Source of the DNA: Flavobacteriales bacterium UBA5081
GTDB lineage: Bacteria > Bacteroidota > Bacteroidia > Flavobacteriales_E > Vicingaceae
Assembly: GCA_002415785.1 (NCBI GenBank)
Contig: DIAJ01000047.1
Location: 1 to 64,000 of the forward strand
Reading direction: 5' to 3'
Length of the DNA: 64,000 bases
The translations under genes were made by a program, and so were the position numbers. Every line of letters begins with the position of its first letter. Position 1 is the stretch's first letter. The notes below the pieces were generated by a model. It was not told the origin of the DNA. It did no database searches and saw only the letters and a program-made list of their open reading frames with translations. Below are positions 17,701 to 27,208 of the stretch, one piece after another.

Positions 17701-18375
17701 TTACTTTTCTTTTAAGGGTGCAAAATCTTCTTTGTATAAAATTTCAATTGCATCCATCAAGTCGTTCGTTTCAACAGTGCTCGTACCGTCAAAAATCCCT
17801 CTTATTCTTCCTTTACGGTCGATTAAAAAAAGGTTGGAAGAGTGTAAAAAGCCTCCTGGAGCCAATTCATCCTCCATGGCATTGGCAAAATAACCTTTAA
17901 ATGCAATTTCGTAAATCTTCTCTCGATCTCCGGTCACAAAGTTCCAAACAGAGTCGATTGCATGAACTTTATCGGCATAATCTCTCAAAACCTCAACGCT
18001 ATCATGCTCCGGATTAACGGTATGTGATAATAGTTTAAAGTCCTTACGATCGTAAAAGTGTTTTTGCAGCTCACCCATGTGTACTGCCATTTTAGGACAA
18101 ATCGTTGGGCAAGTAGCAAAGAAAAAATCCGCTACATAAATTTTCCCTTTATAGTCCTCCTGCGTAACAGTTTCACCGTTTTGATTGACAAATTCAAAGT
18201 CGGGAATTGAATGGTAGATGGTATCTGTTTCAGAACCCTCAGCTAAGGTTTTCGGTCCGTAAAAAGGCAATCTTTTAAATTGATTTACCCCGGTGTTCAA
18301 TAGTAAATAAAGCAAAGAAGGTAGTAATAAAATGGAAAATAATATTACTACCTTCTGTATTTTTCGTTTGTTCAT
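17701..18375 (-). CDS. SCO1/SenC copper chaperone for cytochrome c oxidase
   Basis: 224 residues. One N-terminal membrane anchor (about residues 9-27) is followed by a thioredoxin-fold domain with the copper-binding CPTIC motif (Cys89, Cys93) and distal His178 in GGFLHSSN. SCO proteins deliver copper to the CuA centre of oxidase subunit II. It is placed between COX4 and DUF420 genes in one operon on -. All three copper ligands are present. Confidence 0.92.
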   Translation of the reverse strand: MNKRKIQKVVILFSILLLPSLLYLLLNTGVNQFKRLPFYGPKTLAEGSETDTIYHSIPDFEFVNQNGETVTQEDYKGKIYVADFFFATCPTICPKMAVHMGELQKHFYDRKDFKLLSHTVNPEHDSVEVLRDYADKVHAIDSVWNFVTGDREKIYEIAFKGYFANAMEDELAPGGFLHSSNLFLIDRKGRIRGIFDGTSTVETNDLMDAIEILYKEDFAPLKEK

Positions 18376-18380
18376 ATCAC

Positions 18381-18746
18381 TTACATCAGCAGGTGATCAA
18401 CCTCTTCATTAAGGTAAATAGCCTCTATCAACATTAAAATAATAAAGTATACCGTTAAAACAATGTAGGGTATAGAAACAATCATTTTAAAGTTCTTGTA
18501 TTCGTGTTTTAAGTGCATGTAGTAGGCTACAATGTAGTAAGCTTTCACCAAAGTTAAAATGATAAATGTCCACTTCACTAATGGCCAAGCTAAACCTAAA
18601 TCTTTCCAAACTAAACCAAGACCAACTTCAACAGTGGTAACTGCTAGCAGCACCCAAAAGATAGCCCATATAGTTTTACGCATTTTTACACCTTCCTCTT
18701 CTGAGTGGTGAGCTGCATATTCTGCTGTACGATCAAAATCTGACAT
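18381..18746 (-). CDS. Cytochrome c oxidase subunit IV family protein
   Basis: 121 residues with three predicted membrane helices (about 24-44, 53-75, 85-110) and the LVKAYYIVAYYMHLKHE signature of prokaryotic COX4 proteins. It is a minor subunit stabilising the aa3/caa3-type oxidase. The main subunits I and II are not in this window. It lies between the COX3 and SCO genes, 5 bases from SCO. Confidence 0.88.
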   Translation of the reverse strand: MSDFDRTAEYAAHHSEEEGVKMRKTIWAIFWVLLAVTTVEVGLGLVWKDLGLAWPLVKWTFIILTLVKAYYIVAYYMHLKHEYKNFKMIVSIPYIVLTVYFIILMLIEAIYLNEEVDHLLM

Positions 18747-18766
18747 CTTATCTAAATCTTAAAATA

Positions 18767-19570
18767 TTATACTAAATAGAAGAATGTAAATACAAATACC
18801 CATACAAGGTCTACAAAGTGCCAATACAAACCTACTTTTTCAACCATTTCGTAATGACCTCTTTTCTCGTAAGTACCTTTTAATACATTTACAAAAATGA
18901 TAAAGTTCAATACCACTCCACTAAAAACGTGTGTTCCGTGGAAACCGGTAATAAAGAAAAAGAAATCAGCAAATAATGGTAAGCCGTATTCATTTACGGT
19001 TAGGTTGGCGCCATAGACTTCGGTTCCACTTTGTATTAAAGCAGCGGCTTCTGCGCCAGTCACCTCAACACCTGTCGGGAGAACTAAGGCATCTTTAGCA
19101 TCACTCATCCACTGTGCAATTGTTCCATCGGCTAGTTGTAATGCTCCTAACTCAGTTCCATGAATAAAGTGATACCATTCCCATGCTTGAGAACCCACGA
19201 AGATTAGACCTCCAACAATGGTTAAAGCCATCCATAATACAACGCCTTTTTTGTTCATTCGCTGTCCTGCTTCTACAGCTAAAACCATAGTTACAGAAGA
19301 CATAATCAGAATGAATGTCATCAAAGCTACGTAAAGTAAAGGATGGTCGCCATGCATAAAAGGGAAGTGAGTAAACACCTCTTCAGCTACCGGCCAAACT
19401 TCTGCAAAACGATGTCTCATGAAACCGTATGAAAGAAGGAATCCGGTAAAGGTTAATGCATCAGAAACCAAGAAAAACCACATCATGATTTTTCCGTAGC
19501 TCAGGTTAAATGGTGAAATCCCACCACCCCAAAGTGTTTTTGTGTCAACAGAAGGAGAATGTCCCGCCAT
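18767..19570 (-). CDS. Cytochrome c oxidase subunit III
   Basis: 267 residues. It has typical COX3 helices and motifs (FFITGFHGTHVFSGV and the terminal GLYWHFVDLVWVFVFTFFYLV), with the conserved Glu in SQAWEWYHF. An Ala/Gly-rich loop of about 50 residues (about 140-190) is inserted between helices, common in Bacteroidota COX3. It is a core membrane subunit of the terminal oxidase. It is followed 20 bases later by COX4 and preceded 18 bases earlier by a second COX3-like gene. Confidence 0.9.
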   Translation of the reverse strand: MAGHSPSVDTKTLWGGGISPFNLSYGKIMMWFFLVSDALTFTGFLLSYGFMRHRFAEVWPVAEEVFTHFPFMHGDHPLLYVALMTFILIMSSVTMVLAVEAGQRMNKKGVVLWMALTIVGGLIFVGSQAWEWYHFIHGTELGALQLADGTIAQWMSDAKDALVLPTGVEVTGAEAAALIQSGTEVYGANLTVNEYGLPLFADFFFFITGFHGTHVFSGVVLNFIIFVNVLKGTYEKRGHYEMVEKVGLYWHFVDLVWVFVFTFFYLV

Positions 19571-19588
19571 AATTTGGAAGTATTAGTA

Positions 19589-20179
19589 TTAAATAACTGT
19601 TCTAAAAAATAAATATAAATAAATCCACATACCTCCTAAAAAATGCCAGTATGTAGAACTTAGCTGCAAACCTAATAATTTTTTTGAGTTGTATTTACCT
19701 TTAAAAGCATTAAAAAGTACAATTAGTAATGAAATTATTCCTCCTGCTAAGTGTGCCAAATGCGCCCAACTTATAATATACAGGTATGAACCGGATGCGT
19801 TATGACCTTTTCCGGTAAAATAAACTCCCTGATTATACAATGCTTCATAACCTTCAAACTGAAAAAAGACAAACAACAATCCCAGTAAAAAAGTAATGGT
19901 CAAACTGCCTTTCATTTTACTTAGCTGGTCTTTTTTTGCAAAACGAATCGCTAAAATAAAAGTGATACTACTTATAAAAATAACAATTGAGCTCCAAATA
20001 AAAGCATCGGGTAATTCATAATGCGTCCAATTTCCATCACCTTTTCTAACAATAACAGCGCTAGTTAGCCCGGCAAAGAGCATCACCATGCTAATCATTC
20101 CAAACCAAAGTAGTGGTTTTGCTACTCGGTTTCTTTTTTGCTCCATGAATTGTTTACGATCTGCGGTGATTTCCTCCAT
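19589..20179 (-). CDS. COX3-like heme-copper oxidase subunit III
   Basis: 196 residues, five predicted membrane helices, with COX3 landmarks (QFEGYEAL, SWAHLAHLAGG, SSTYWHFLGGMWIYLYLFF). It is shorter than canonical COX3 and lacks the first two helices, as in quinol/cytochrome oxidases where COX3 is split or doubled. Bacteroidota clusters normally hold two such genes in tandem. It lies 2 bases from the heme O synthase gene. Confidence 0.87.
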   Translation of the reverse strand: MEEITADRKQFMEQKRNRVAKPLLWFGMISMVMLFAGLTSAVIVRKGDGNWTHYELPDAFIWSSIVIFISSITFILAIRFAKKDQLSKMKGSLTITFLLGLLFVFFQFEGYEALYNQGVYFTGKGHNASGSYLYIISWAHLAHLAGGIISLLIVLFNAFKGKYNSKKLLGLQLSSTYWHFLGGMWIYLYLFFRTVI

Positions 20180-20181
20180 GA

Positions 20182-21078
20182 TTATATCTTATCTAAATAC
20201 CAGGCAATTAAAACAATTGGAATGTATATGAATGAAGCAAACATTACTTTCATTGCTTCTTTATCTGTTTTCAAACGAAACAGTCGAATCGATGGCCAAA
20301 TCATAATTAATCCGGCAAAAAGTGTAACGTAAAGCGCCACATTTCCAGCTAAGCCAAAAAGAAATGGCAAAAGACTCACCAACAGTAAAAAAAGTGAATA
20401 AAGTAGGATTAAGAATGCTGACGTCATGTCTTTGCCTCCCTTTGAAGGTAATAATCGAAAGCCTGCTTTAGCATAGTCTTCGTCCGCTTTCCAAGCAATT
20501 GCCCAGAAATGAGGAAACTGCCACATAAACTGCAATGCAAACAACAATCCTGCTTCTAGTCCAAATGAATTGCTATAGGCTACATAGCCCAACATGGGAG
20601 GAATGGCTCCGGGAAACGCACCGGCAAAAACGGCCCATGGGGTAATTTGCTTTAAAGGCGTGTAAACAGCTACATATAAAAACAAAGCCAAAGCACCCAG
20701 CACTCCGGAGAGCGGATTTAGCATAAACCACAAAATAGTAATTCCTAAGAAAGCAGCAGTAGAAGCCACCCAGTATGCTTCAATCACCGACATTCTCCCG
20801 GTAACCAAAGGTCTTTTATTGGTTCGGCTCATCAATTTATCTAAATCCTTTTCGATGATTTGATTAAATCCGTTAGAAGCACCTGTAATGAGGACTCCTC
20901 CTAAAACTAAAAAGATTAAACTCATCCAATCTACACTCTCTGCAGCTATTAAATAGCCAAAAATGGCAGAAAAAACCACCAAAGAGGTTAAACGCATTTT
21001 AAAAAATGCAGCATAATCAGCAATCTTTACCATTAAAAGTTGTGGAATGCTAAGTGCTCTTGATGAAGATAAATTCAT
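20182..21078 (-). CDS. cyoE: Protoheme IX farnesyltransferase (heme O synthase)
   Basis: 298 residues of the UbiA prenyltransferase superfamily with about eight membrane helices. The first Asp-rich motif, N72 to D80 (NQIIEKDLDKLM) followed by SRTNKRPL, is diagnostic for CyoE/CtaB, and a second motif, KADEDYAKAGFRLLP, follows. It adds farnesyl to heme B to give heme O for the oxidase. It is the first gene of the oxidase accessory operon (cyoE-COX3-COX3-COX4-SCO-DUF420). Confidence 0.93.
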   Translation of the reverse strand: MNLSSSRALSIPQLLMVKIADYAAFFKMRLTSLVVFSAIFGYLIAAESVDWMSLIFLVLGGVLITGASNGFNQIIEKDLDKLMSRTNKRPLVTGRMSVIEAYWVASTAAFLGITILWFMLNPLSGVLGALALFLYVAVYTPLKQITPWAVFAGAFPGAIPPMLGYVAYSNSFGLEAGLLFALQFMWQFPHFWAIAWKADEDYAKAGFRLLPSKGGKDMTSAFLILLYSLFLLLVSLLPFLFGLAGNVALYVTLFAGLIMIWPSIRLFRLKTDKEAMKVMFASFIYIPIVLIAWYLDKI

Positions 21079-21119
21079 TCAGAAATTATTTTGTGGGGCA
21101 AAAGTACAAAATAAAGAAG

Positions 21120-22622
21120 TTAAAAATCGAAATATTGATTGAAGAGGTTTGTTCTAAATCGCAAATAGAGCATTCGCTCATTTTGGGTCCGACTTTGTAA
21201 TCTTTCCTCTCTCCATAAATAACCTAAACTCAATGCAGCTTTCCAGTTTGGAACAATCAAGTAAGAAATATTGGCATCTAAATAGTTTACTCTGCGCTCT
21301 ACACCTTGACCAATAAAATTCTCATACTCTTTTGTTCTGCTTGTATTAGAGAGCTGCAAATTATCTCCATAGTTGGTCCCTAGCGGAGAGTTTCCCGAAA
21401 GTGATTGATTGTAGCGAACTGCCATTCGCCAATGCTTTTTTTGATAGGAAAGTAATGAGACAAACTCATGAAAATTAGCTTCTAATGGATGTGCTAATGA
21501 TAAATTATAATGAGAATAAGATTGTGATGGATTAGTATGTGCGTAAGTGTATGGACGAACTATGTTAAACTCTGCTAAAGCACTTAAACCATTAATTTTA
21601 AAAATATTATTGGCTTTCCACCCCAACTGGATTCCATATTTATTTGCCCACCATCCCGAGCGAATATCTTGATCAGGATTTCTCCATTGATTAAAGTCGG
21701 CTTTCAATTCATCTAACAAAAACTCATCGAAGAGCAATTGAAAATATAGTGTATGGTTCTTTATGGGCTTCAACTTTAAATTTGCACCAATCATTACATT
21801 ATCGGCAGAACCTGTGGAAAATTCAACCGGACGGTAAAAAATTACTGGATTGAGGTAGTTAACATCAAAGCCACGATTGTAACCTCCTTGATTGTTCTGC
21901 CAAATGACTGTTTCAAATAATCCAATGCTAATCCATCTGGCGATTTTCCAATCCAAAAAATGGGTGGCAGAAAATTTTCTCTGATAAAATTCTTTTTCAC
22001 CTTCTATATTATAAATATTTTCGTGAATGGCAAAAAGATTAGTGTACTGAATATTCCAAAATGAAGTTTGAATTTTTAAATAAGGAGAAGCATTTCCAAA
22101 GTCTGAGCGAAGTAATGAACGATAACCTTCCCCAATAAATTGCCTACCATAACCCAACTCAAAACTAAAAATATTGCTTGCCTTAAAGTTGACAAAGGCA
22201 TTCATATAGTTGGCTTGAATTTTATCCTTTCCTGAGCTTACCCCCATTGCCGGAACAACTCTGTTCTCTCTGATAAAATCTGTTTGATATTCCAAATATT
22301 CGCCGCGACTATGCATATAGGTAAAACCTGCATCCCACTTTTTATGCTTAAGCTGCAAGTCCGCTCCATAACCTAATCTACTTATGTTTTCAGACGAACT
22401 TCCATACAATAAATCAAATGCAGGGTTGATGTTTATTTCAACTTTATTCCCAATAATGTTGAACAGTCCTTTTTCATCCGTTTTAACAAAAGCTGGTCGA
22501 AAAGCAGTATGACTAAAGTTTTGATTTTCGGGAAAAAGCAAGTTATGTTGAAGGCTTTCTTGAGCAGAAACATTTGCGCTCAAGCCTAAAAGAATAAAAC
22601 TTACTTTCAGCCAAGTTTGCAT
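21120..22622 (-). CDS. Outer-membrane beta-barrel protein, Wzi/RemB-like
   Basis: 500 residues with a signal peptide (ANVSAQES) and an all-beta mature region of alternating amphipathic strands ending in a terminal aromatic (YFDF), as for outer-membrane barrels. The segment GYGRQFIGEGYRSLLRSDFG is also found in the related protein at 23706-25202 and is typical of the capsule-assembly Wzi / gliding-motility RemB group of Bacteroidota (recognition from pattern). Its start overlaps the stop of the upstream WecA-like gene (TAATG), so the two are coupled. It is likely to anchor or pass a surface polysaccharide or adhesin. Confidence 0.75.
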   Translation of the reverse strand: MQTWLKVSFILLGLSANVSAQESLQHNLLFPENQNFSHTAFRPAFVKTDEKGLFNIIGNKVEININPAFDLLYGSSSENISRLGYGADLQLKHKKWDAGFTYMHSRGEYLEYQTDFIRENRVVPAMGVSSGKDKIQANYMNAFVNFKASNIFSFELGYGRQFIGEGYRSLLRSDFGNASPYLKIQTSFWNIQYTNLFAIHENIYNIEGEKEFYQRKFSATHFLDWKIARWISIGLFETVIWQNNQGGYNRGFDVNYLNPVIFYRPVEFSTGSADNVMIGANLKLKPIKNHTLYFQLLFDEFLLDELKADFNQWRNPDQDIRSGWWANKYGIQLGWKANNIFKINGLSALAEFNIVRPYTYAHTNPSQSYSHYNLSLAHPLEANFHEFVSLLSYQKKHWRMAVRYNQSLSGNSPLGTNYGDNLQLSNTSRTKEYENFIGQGVERRVNYLDANISYLIVPNWKAALSLGYLWREERLQSRTQNERMLYLRFRTNLFNQYFDF

Positions 22623-23671
22623 TAGTTGATTGAATCTCGCTTAATTGGCACTACGAACAAGATTCCCATGAGCACAAAAACAATTCCTGCCAAGGAAATA
22701 AATGTCCAGCTAGTACTTAAATCTTGTACTAAAACAGAATATAAAATCACAGCAATGTTAAAGAAGTAAATAAGTAAAACTGCTTGCGCATGATTTAGTC
22801 CCAATTTGATTAAGCGGTGGTGAATATGATTATTATCTGCTGCAAAAGGTGATGTTCCTTTTAAAATTCGATAGATAAATATTCGAAAAGTATCTAAAAG
22901 TGGGTAAACCAAGACCGACATAGCAAAAATGGGTTTTGATATTTTCATCATGTTCCGGGGAATCGCATCGGCATCAAACTCGATTAAACGTATTGCTAAA
23001 ACACACAGTATTAAGCCAACGATTAATGAACCGGAATCTCCCATAAATATTTTTGCCGGATGGAAATTAAATCGCAAAAAGCCTAAAAGTGCTCCTGCCA
23101 AAGCAAATGAAATAATAGCATCCACAGTGCTTCCAATCAACAAAAACCAAATACCAAAAGCTGTTGAGGCAATGCAGCCAACGCCTCCTGCAAGACCGTC
23201 TACTCCATCAATAATATTAAAAGCATTGATAATAACCACAAAGGTAAAAATCGACAAAGTGATACTCGCCCAATCAGGCAACTCTCTTACATCAAAAATG
23301 CCGTAGAGGCTTGTGATTTTAATTTCTGCCATGAGCACCATAATAAAAGCCACCATTAAGTGACCAATTAGCTTTTTTACGGCTGCTGTTCCTATGATAT
23401 CATCCTTAATTCCAATAAAAAACATAACAAGTAGACTAGGGATTAAGTACTTTATGTAACCGATATCTTCTGAAGGATAGCAAATCATAAAAGAAAAAAG
23501 CGTACCGGCAAAAATCATAATCCCTCCCATAGATGGAATTCTGTGCTTGTGGAGCTTACGAGCCTCCCCGGGTTCGTCAAAAAGGTTTTTGATCTCCGCT
23601 ACTTTAATAAAAGAAGGCGTTGCCAAGAGAACGATAAAAAAGGATATTAATACAGAAAGTGCAATTGCCAT
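22622..23671 (-). CDS. Undecaprenyl-phosphate GlcNAc-1-phosphate transferase (WecA/MraY family)
   Basis: 349 residues, about eleven membrane helices. The catalytic Asp-rich loops are present: KDDIIGT, NIIDGVDGLAGG and FMGDSGS, plus HIHHRL, the carbohydrate-recognition loop of WecA-type enzymes rather than MraY. It transfers a sugar-1-phosphate, probably GlcNAc or another HexNAc, to undecaprenyl phosphate to start a surface polysaccharide. It is co-transcribed with two Wzi/RemB-like barrel genes, which fits a role in exopolysaccharide or O-antigen. Confidence 0.88.
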   Translation of the reverse strand: MAIALSVLISFFIVLLATPSFIKVAEIKNLFDEPGEARKLHKHRIPSMGGIMIFAGTLFSFMICYPSEDIGYIKYLIPSLLVMFFIGIKDDIIGTAAVKKLIGHLMVAFIMVLMAEIKITSLYGIFDVRELPDWASITLSIFTFVVIINAFNIIDGVDGLAGGVGCIASTAFGIWFLLIGSTVDAIISFALAGALLGFLRFNFHPAKIFMGDSGSLIVGLILCVLAIRLIEFDADAIPRNMMKISKPIFAMSVLVYPLLDTFRIFIYRILKGTSPFAADNNHIHHRLIKLGLNHAQAVLLIYFFNIAVILYSVLVQDLSTSWTFISLAGIVFVLMGILFVVPIKRDSIN

Positions 23672-23705
23672 TGGAATTTGTCTTTGACTGCAAATATAAT
23701 TCTTA

Positions 23706-25202
23706 TTAATAGTTAAAATAAAGGTTTTGCAAATTGGTACTCAAACTAAAGTAAAGGTAGAGGGATTCCGAAGCAGCTGTATAGGTAGGCACTCGATCAG
23801 ATCTATACTGCAACCCAAAGTTAAAGGTTAAGTTATAAGCAGGATTTACTATATACGACTGTCTAAAATCTAAAAAACTAATTATCAGATGCTCATCTAG
23901 CTGAATATTATTAATTAAAACTCTCGACATCCAACGATTTTTATGGAAATAAACACCCCCTAAGAATTCTTCATAATCACTTTGATATGGGTGAGTTAAA
24001 CTTTCATTGTAGTGATGATAAATGGAATTTTGACTTTGCTTGGCACCTCGATTGTACTCTAACTGCAAAGTAAATCCTTCTCCTAAAAATAATTTTCCAC
24101 CAAATTGATAAGCCAACTGACTGATTTGTTCATCAAAAAAGCTCCATTGACTATATAATTTCAAGCGTTTAAATAAATGTGCTTTAGCATTCACTCCCAA
24201 ATTGGAGTTTCCGCTTCTTTCATCTCCTTTGAGCAAGGTATTTAAACCAATCAGCGGTGCCCAATAATTCAATGGAACATCAATATTACCTGATGAATCT
24301 AGTGAAGGATAGATAAATCCTTCAAACAGCCCTATGCTAAATCGACTATCGGGTGAAAAACTCAAAAAGTGAAAAGCCGCTTGTTTGCGTTCAAAAAGCC
24401 CTTCATTCAGACTGTTGTTTTCTAAACGATTTAAATCCTGAAAAAGGGCAAAGACATTTTGATAGTTCAATTTTCCATTCAACCAATCCGACTGCACCCT
24501 TAAATAGGGATAATTAAAGGCCATATCCGACAGTAGAAGTGAGCGATAACCTTCTCCCGCAAAGTGCTTTCCGTGTCCGGCTTGCAAATTAATTTTATCT
24601 GAAGGTGAATAACTCACATAAGCCGAAGCCATGGCAAAATCGAATCCATAGTCGCCAAAGTTTTTTGTTCTACCTTGACCGTAAGCCACTCCACTCAAAC
24701 GTGTACGCTGATCTAAGAAACTCGGTAAAACTGCCTGATTTTCTCGAAAAGTACTTCCAACTGAAACATTGTCCCCTAAATTTAAGCGTGCGACAAAGCC
24801 GCGCATGTTTTTATAATAACTTCTTTCTGCTAAGCCTTCGTCTCTAATATCGTCTCCAAACTCCACATTAATCAAAGGATCTATGCTTAACTGAACACTT
24901 CCGCTATCCAGGTAAATCAAATGTTCGTGAAAAAGCTTGCGGGCAATCCAAGATCGACCTTGCTTTTTTATGGGACTTAAATTGGGGAACAACAATGAAT
25001 CTGACTTCCCAACTTTTTGTGCTTTTCGCTGCAAAAGGGGCTTAAAGCTAGAATGAATAATTTCGTCAGATTTAACTTCCTCTCTTTCGAATTGATGATG
25101 AAACTGATGGTTGAGTGGCACATTTTGATTTTGTGCCAACAAAGTGCTAAGTTGGAAAACAGCAAGTCCAATTAAGAATATTGCAGCTTTATACCATTTC
25201 AA
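23706..25202 (-). CDS. Outer-membrane beta-barrel protein, Wzi/RemB-like (second copy)
   Basis: 498 residues, related to the 21120-22622 protein (shared GHGKHFAGEGYRSLLLSD, SLTHPYQSDYEEF and similar blocks) but well diverged. The only start that keeps the signal peptide (KAAIFLIGLAVFQLS...LAQ) is a TTG at 25202, which overlaps the end of the fcl gene by 14 bases; no ATG is available in frame before the signal peptide ends. The C-terminus (LQNLYFNY) fits an outer-membrane barrel. It lies between fcl and the WecA-like gene in the same operon. Confidence 0.72.
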   Translation of the reverse strand: MKWYKAAIFLIGLAVFQLSTLLAQNQNVPLNHQFHHQFEREEVKSDEIIHSSFKPLLQRKAQKVGKSDSLLFPNLSPIKKQGRSWIARKLFHEHLIYLDSGSVQLSIDPLINVEFGDDIRDEGLAERSYYKNMRGFVARLNLGDNVSVGSTFRENQAVLPSFLDQRTRLSGVAYGQGRTKNFGDYGFDFAMASAYVSYSPSDKINLQAGHGKHFAGEGYRSLLLSDMAFNYPYLRVQSDWLNGKLNYQNVFALFQDLNRLENNSLNEGLFERKQAAFHFLSFSPDSRFSIGLFEGFIYPSLDSSGNIDVPLNYWAPLIGLNTLLKGDERSGNSNLGVNAKAHLFKRLKLYSQWSFFDEQISQLAYQFGGKLFLGEGFTLQLEYNRGAKQSQNSIYHHYNESLTHPYQSDYEEFLGGVYFHKNRWMSRVLINNIQLDEHLIISFLDFRQSYIVNPAYNLTFNFGLQYRSDRVPTYTAASESLYLYFSLSTNLQNLYFNY

Positions 25203-26127
25203 AATTCATCTTTTTAACCTCTTCATAAACCAAACGAATACCTTCTTTCAGCTCAATACGATGTTTCCAACCAAAATTATGAAGCTTACTCACATCCATT
25301 AACTTTCTTGGCGTTCCATCGGGCTTAGAAGCATCAAAACGAAGCTCACCTTCAAAACCAACTACCTCTTTAATCGTTAACGCTAAATCTTTAATGGAAA
25401 TATCTTCTCCGGTACCTACGTTTAACCACTCTTCGCCCTCATAATTTTGCATCAGTTGATAGCAGGCGTCGGCCAAGTCATCCACATGTAAAAACTCGCG
25501 TTTTGGGCTTCCGCTGCCCCATACCTCAACAGATTCAGCACCCTCTATTTTGGCAGTGTGGAACTTGCGCAATAAAGCAGGAAGTACGTGAGAATTATTT
25601 AAATCGTAATTGTCGTTTGGCCCATACAAATTGGTTGGCATCACCGAAATGAAATTATCGCCATACTGTCTGCGGTAGTTCTCGCACAACTTTATACCGG
25701 CAATTTTTGCAATGGCATAAGGTTCGTTGGTCGGTTCTAGTTCATCGGTTAATAAGTACTCTTCCTTTAATGGTTGAGGAGCCATTTTGGGGTAAATGCA
25801 AGAAGAGCCTAAAAACATCAATTTCTGCACTTTATTTTCATGAGCCGCATGAATGATGTTAGCCTCAATCATTAAGTTATCGTACAAAAAGTCGGCGCGA
25901 TAAATGTTATTTGCCTGAATACCGCCCACTTTTGCAGCCGCTAAAAATACGTAAGCAGGTTTTTCTTCATCAAAAAACTGATTCACTGCCGCTTGGTTTC
26001 TCAAGTCTAATTCAGCAGAAGTTCTCAAAACCAAATTTTCAAAACCTTCAGCTTGCAGCTTTCTAACAATGGCCGAGCCTACCATTCCACGGTGTCCGGC
26101 AACGTATATTTTATCTGTTTTATTCAT
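25189..26127 (-). CDS. fcl: GDP-L-fucose synthase
   Basis: 312 residues of the extended short-chain dehydrogenase family. Rossmann motif GHRGMVGSAIVRKL at residues 11-24, Ser-Tyr-Lys catalytic set (GSSCIYP and NEPYAIAKIAG), and the conserved HVLPALLRKFH and GSGSPKREFLHVDDLADAC blocks of GDP-fucose synthase. It converts GDP-4-keto-6-deoxymannose to GDP-L-fucose with NADPH. It overlaps gmd by 8 bases, the usual gmd-fcl pair. Confidence 0.95.
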   Translation of the reverse strand: MNKTDKIYVAGHRGMVGSAIVRKLQAEGFENLVLRTSAELDLRNQAAVNQFFDEEKPAYVFLAAAKVGGIQANNIYRADFLYDNLMIEANIIHAAHENKVQKLMFLGSSCIYPKMAPQPLKEEYLLTDELEPTNEPYAIAKIAGIKLCENYRRQYGDNFISVMPTNLYGPNDNYDLNNSHVLPALLRKFHTAKIEGAESVEVWGSGSPKREFLHVDDLADACYQLMQNYEGEEWLNVGTGEDISIKDLALTIKEVVGFEGELRFDASKPDGTPRKLMDVSKLHNFGWKHRIELKEGIRLVYEEVKKMNFEMV

Positions 26128-27208
26128 GAAAATCGTAAACTTTATGTCCGCCTTCCATTAGGTATTTGTCTCTTTTAAATAATGCTAAATCGGCTTTCAC
26201 CATGTCTTTCACCAATTCATCAACTCCAAAAGTTGGTTTCCAACCCAATTCAGTTCTCGCTTTAGTAGAATCTCCAACCAATAAATCTACTTCAGTTGGA
26301 CGGAAATATTTTGGATCAATTTTTACAATCTCAGCTCCTGTAGCTTTATTGATTCCAATCTCATCTACACCTTGACCTTTCCATTCTACCTCGATCTCCA
26401 ACTCTTTAAATGCTTTGGTCACAAACTCTCTCACTTCAATAGTTTCGCCAGTAGCCAAAACGTAGTCGTCTGCTTTTTCTTGCTGTAACATACGCCACAT
26501 ACCTTCTACGTAATCTTTAGCATGCCCCCAATCGCGTTTAGCGTCAAGGTTTCCTAAATACATACAATCTTGCAAGCCGAGTTTAATTCTCGCAGCTGCA
26601 CGAGTAATTTTTCTGGTTACAAAAGTTTCTCCACGCAGCGGACTTTCGTGATTAAATAGTATTCCGTTACAAGCATACATATCATAAGCTTCGCGGTAGT
26701 TTTTTACAATCCAAAAAGCGTAAAGTTTAGCTACACCGTAAGGACTACGTGGGTAAAAAGGCGTTTTTTCCGTTTGTGGAATTTCTTGCACTTTTCCGTA
26801 AAGCTCAGAAGTAGAAGCTTGATAAAATTTAGTTTTTTTCTCCAATCCTAAAATTCGAATCGCCTCCAATAATCGCAATGTTCCAACTGCATCAGAGTTG
26901 GCAGTATATTCAGGTGTTTCAAAAGAAACTTTTACATGCGATTGAGCCGCTAAATTGTAGATCTCATCCGGTTGCACCTCTTGAACAATGCGGGTTAAGT
27001 TAGAAGAATCAGTCAAATCTCCATAATGCAATTTGAACTTTACATTTTTTTCATGTGGATCTTGATACAAATGATCAATTCGATCAGTATTAAAAAGCGA
27101 ACTTCTTCGTTTTATTCCATGAACTTCATATCCTTTACTTAGCAACAATTCAGCTAAATAAGCTCCATCTTGTCCGGTAACTCCGGTGATCAATGCTACT
27201 TTACTCAT
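26120..27208 (-). CDS. gmd: GDP-mannose 4,6-dehydratase
   Basis: 362 residues. GVTGQDGAYLAELLLSKGYE nucleotide-binding motif at the N-terminus, TSELYGKVQEIPQTE and the catalytic YGVAK, plus FNHESPLRGETFVTRKITRA, all diagnostic for Gmd. It is the first step from GDP-mannose to GDP-L-fucose and is followed by fcl. It is the first gene of the polysaccharide operon (gmd-fcl-Wzi-like-WecA-like-Wzi-like). Confidence 0.96.
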   Translation of the reverse strand: MSKVALITGVTGQDGAYLAELLLSKGYEVHGIKRRSSLFNTDRIDHLYQDPHEKNVKFKLHYGDLTDSSNLTRIVQEVQPDEIYNLAAQSHVKVSFETPEYTANSDAVGTLRLLEAIRILGLEKKTKFYQASTSELYGKVQEIPQTEKTPFYPRSPYGVAKLYAFWIVKNYREAYDMYACNGILFNHESPLRGETFVTRKITRAAARIKLGLQDCMYLGNLDAKRDWGHAKDYVEGMWRMLQQEKADDYVLATGETIEVREFVTKAFKELEIEVEWKGQGVDEIGINKATGAEIVKIDPKYFRPTEVDLLVGDSTKARTELGWKPTFGVDELVKDMVKADLALFKRDKYLMEGGHKVYDFHE

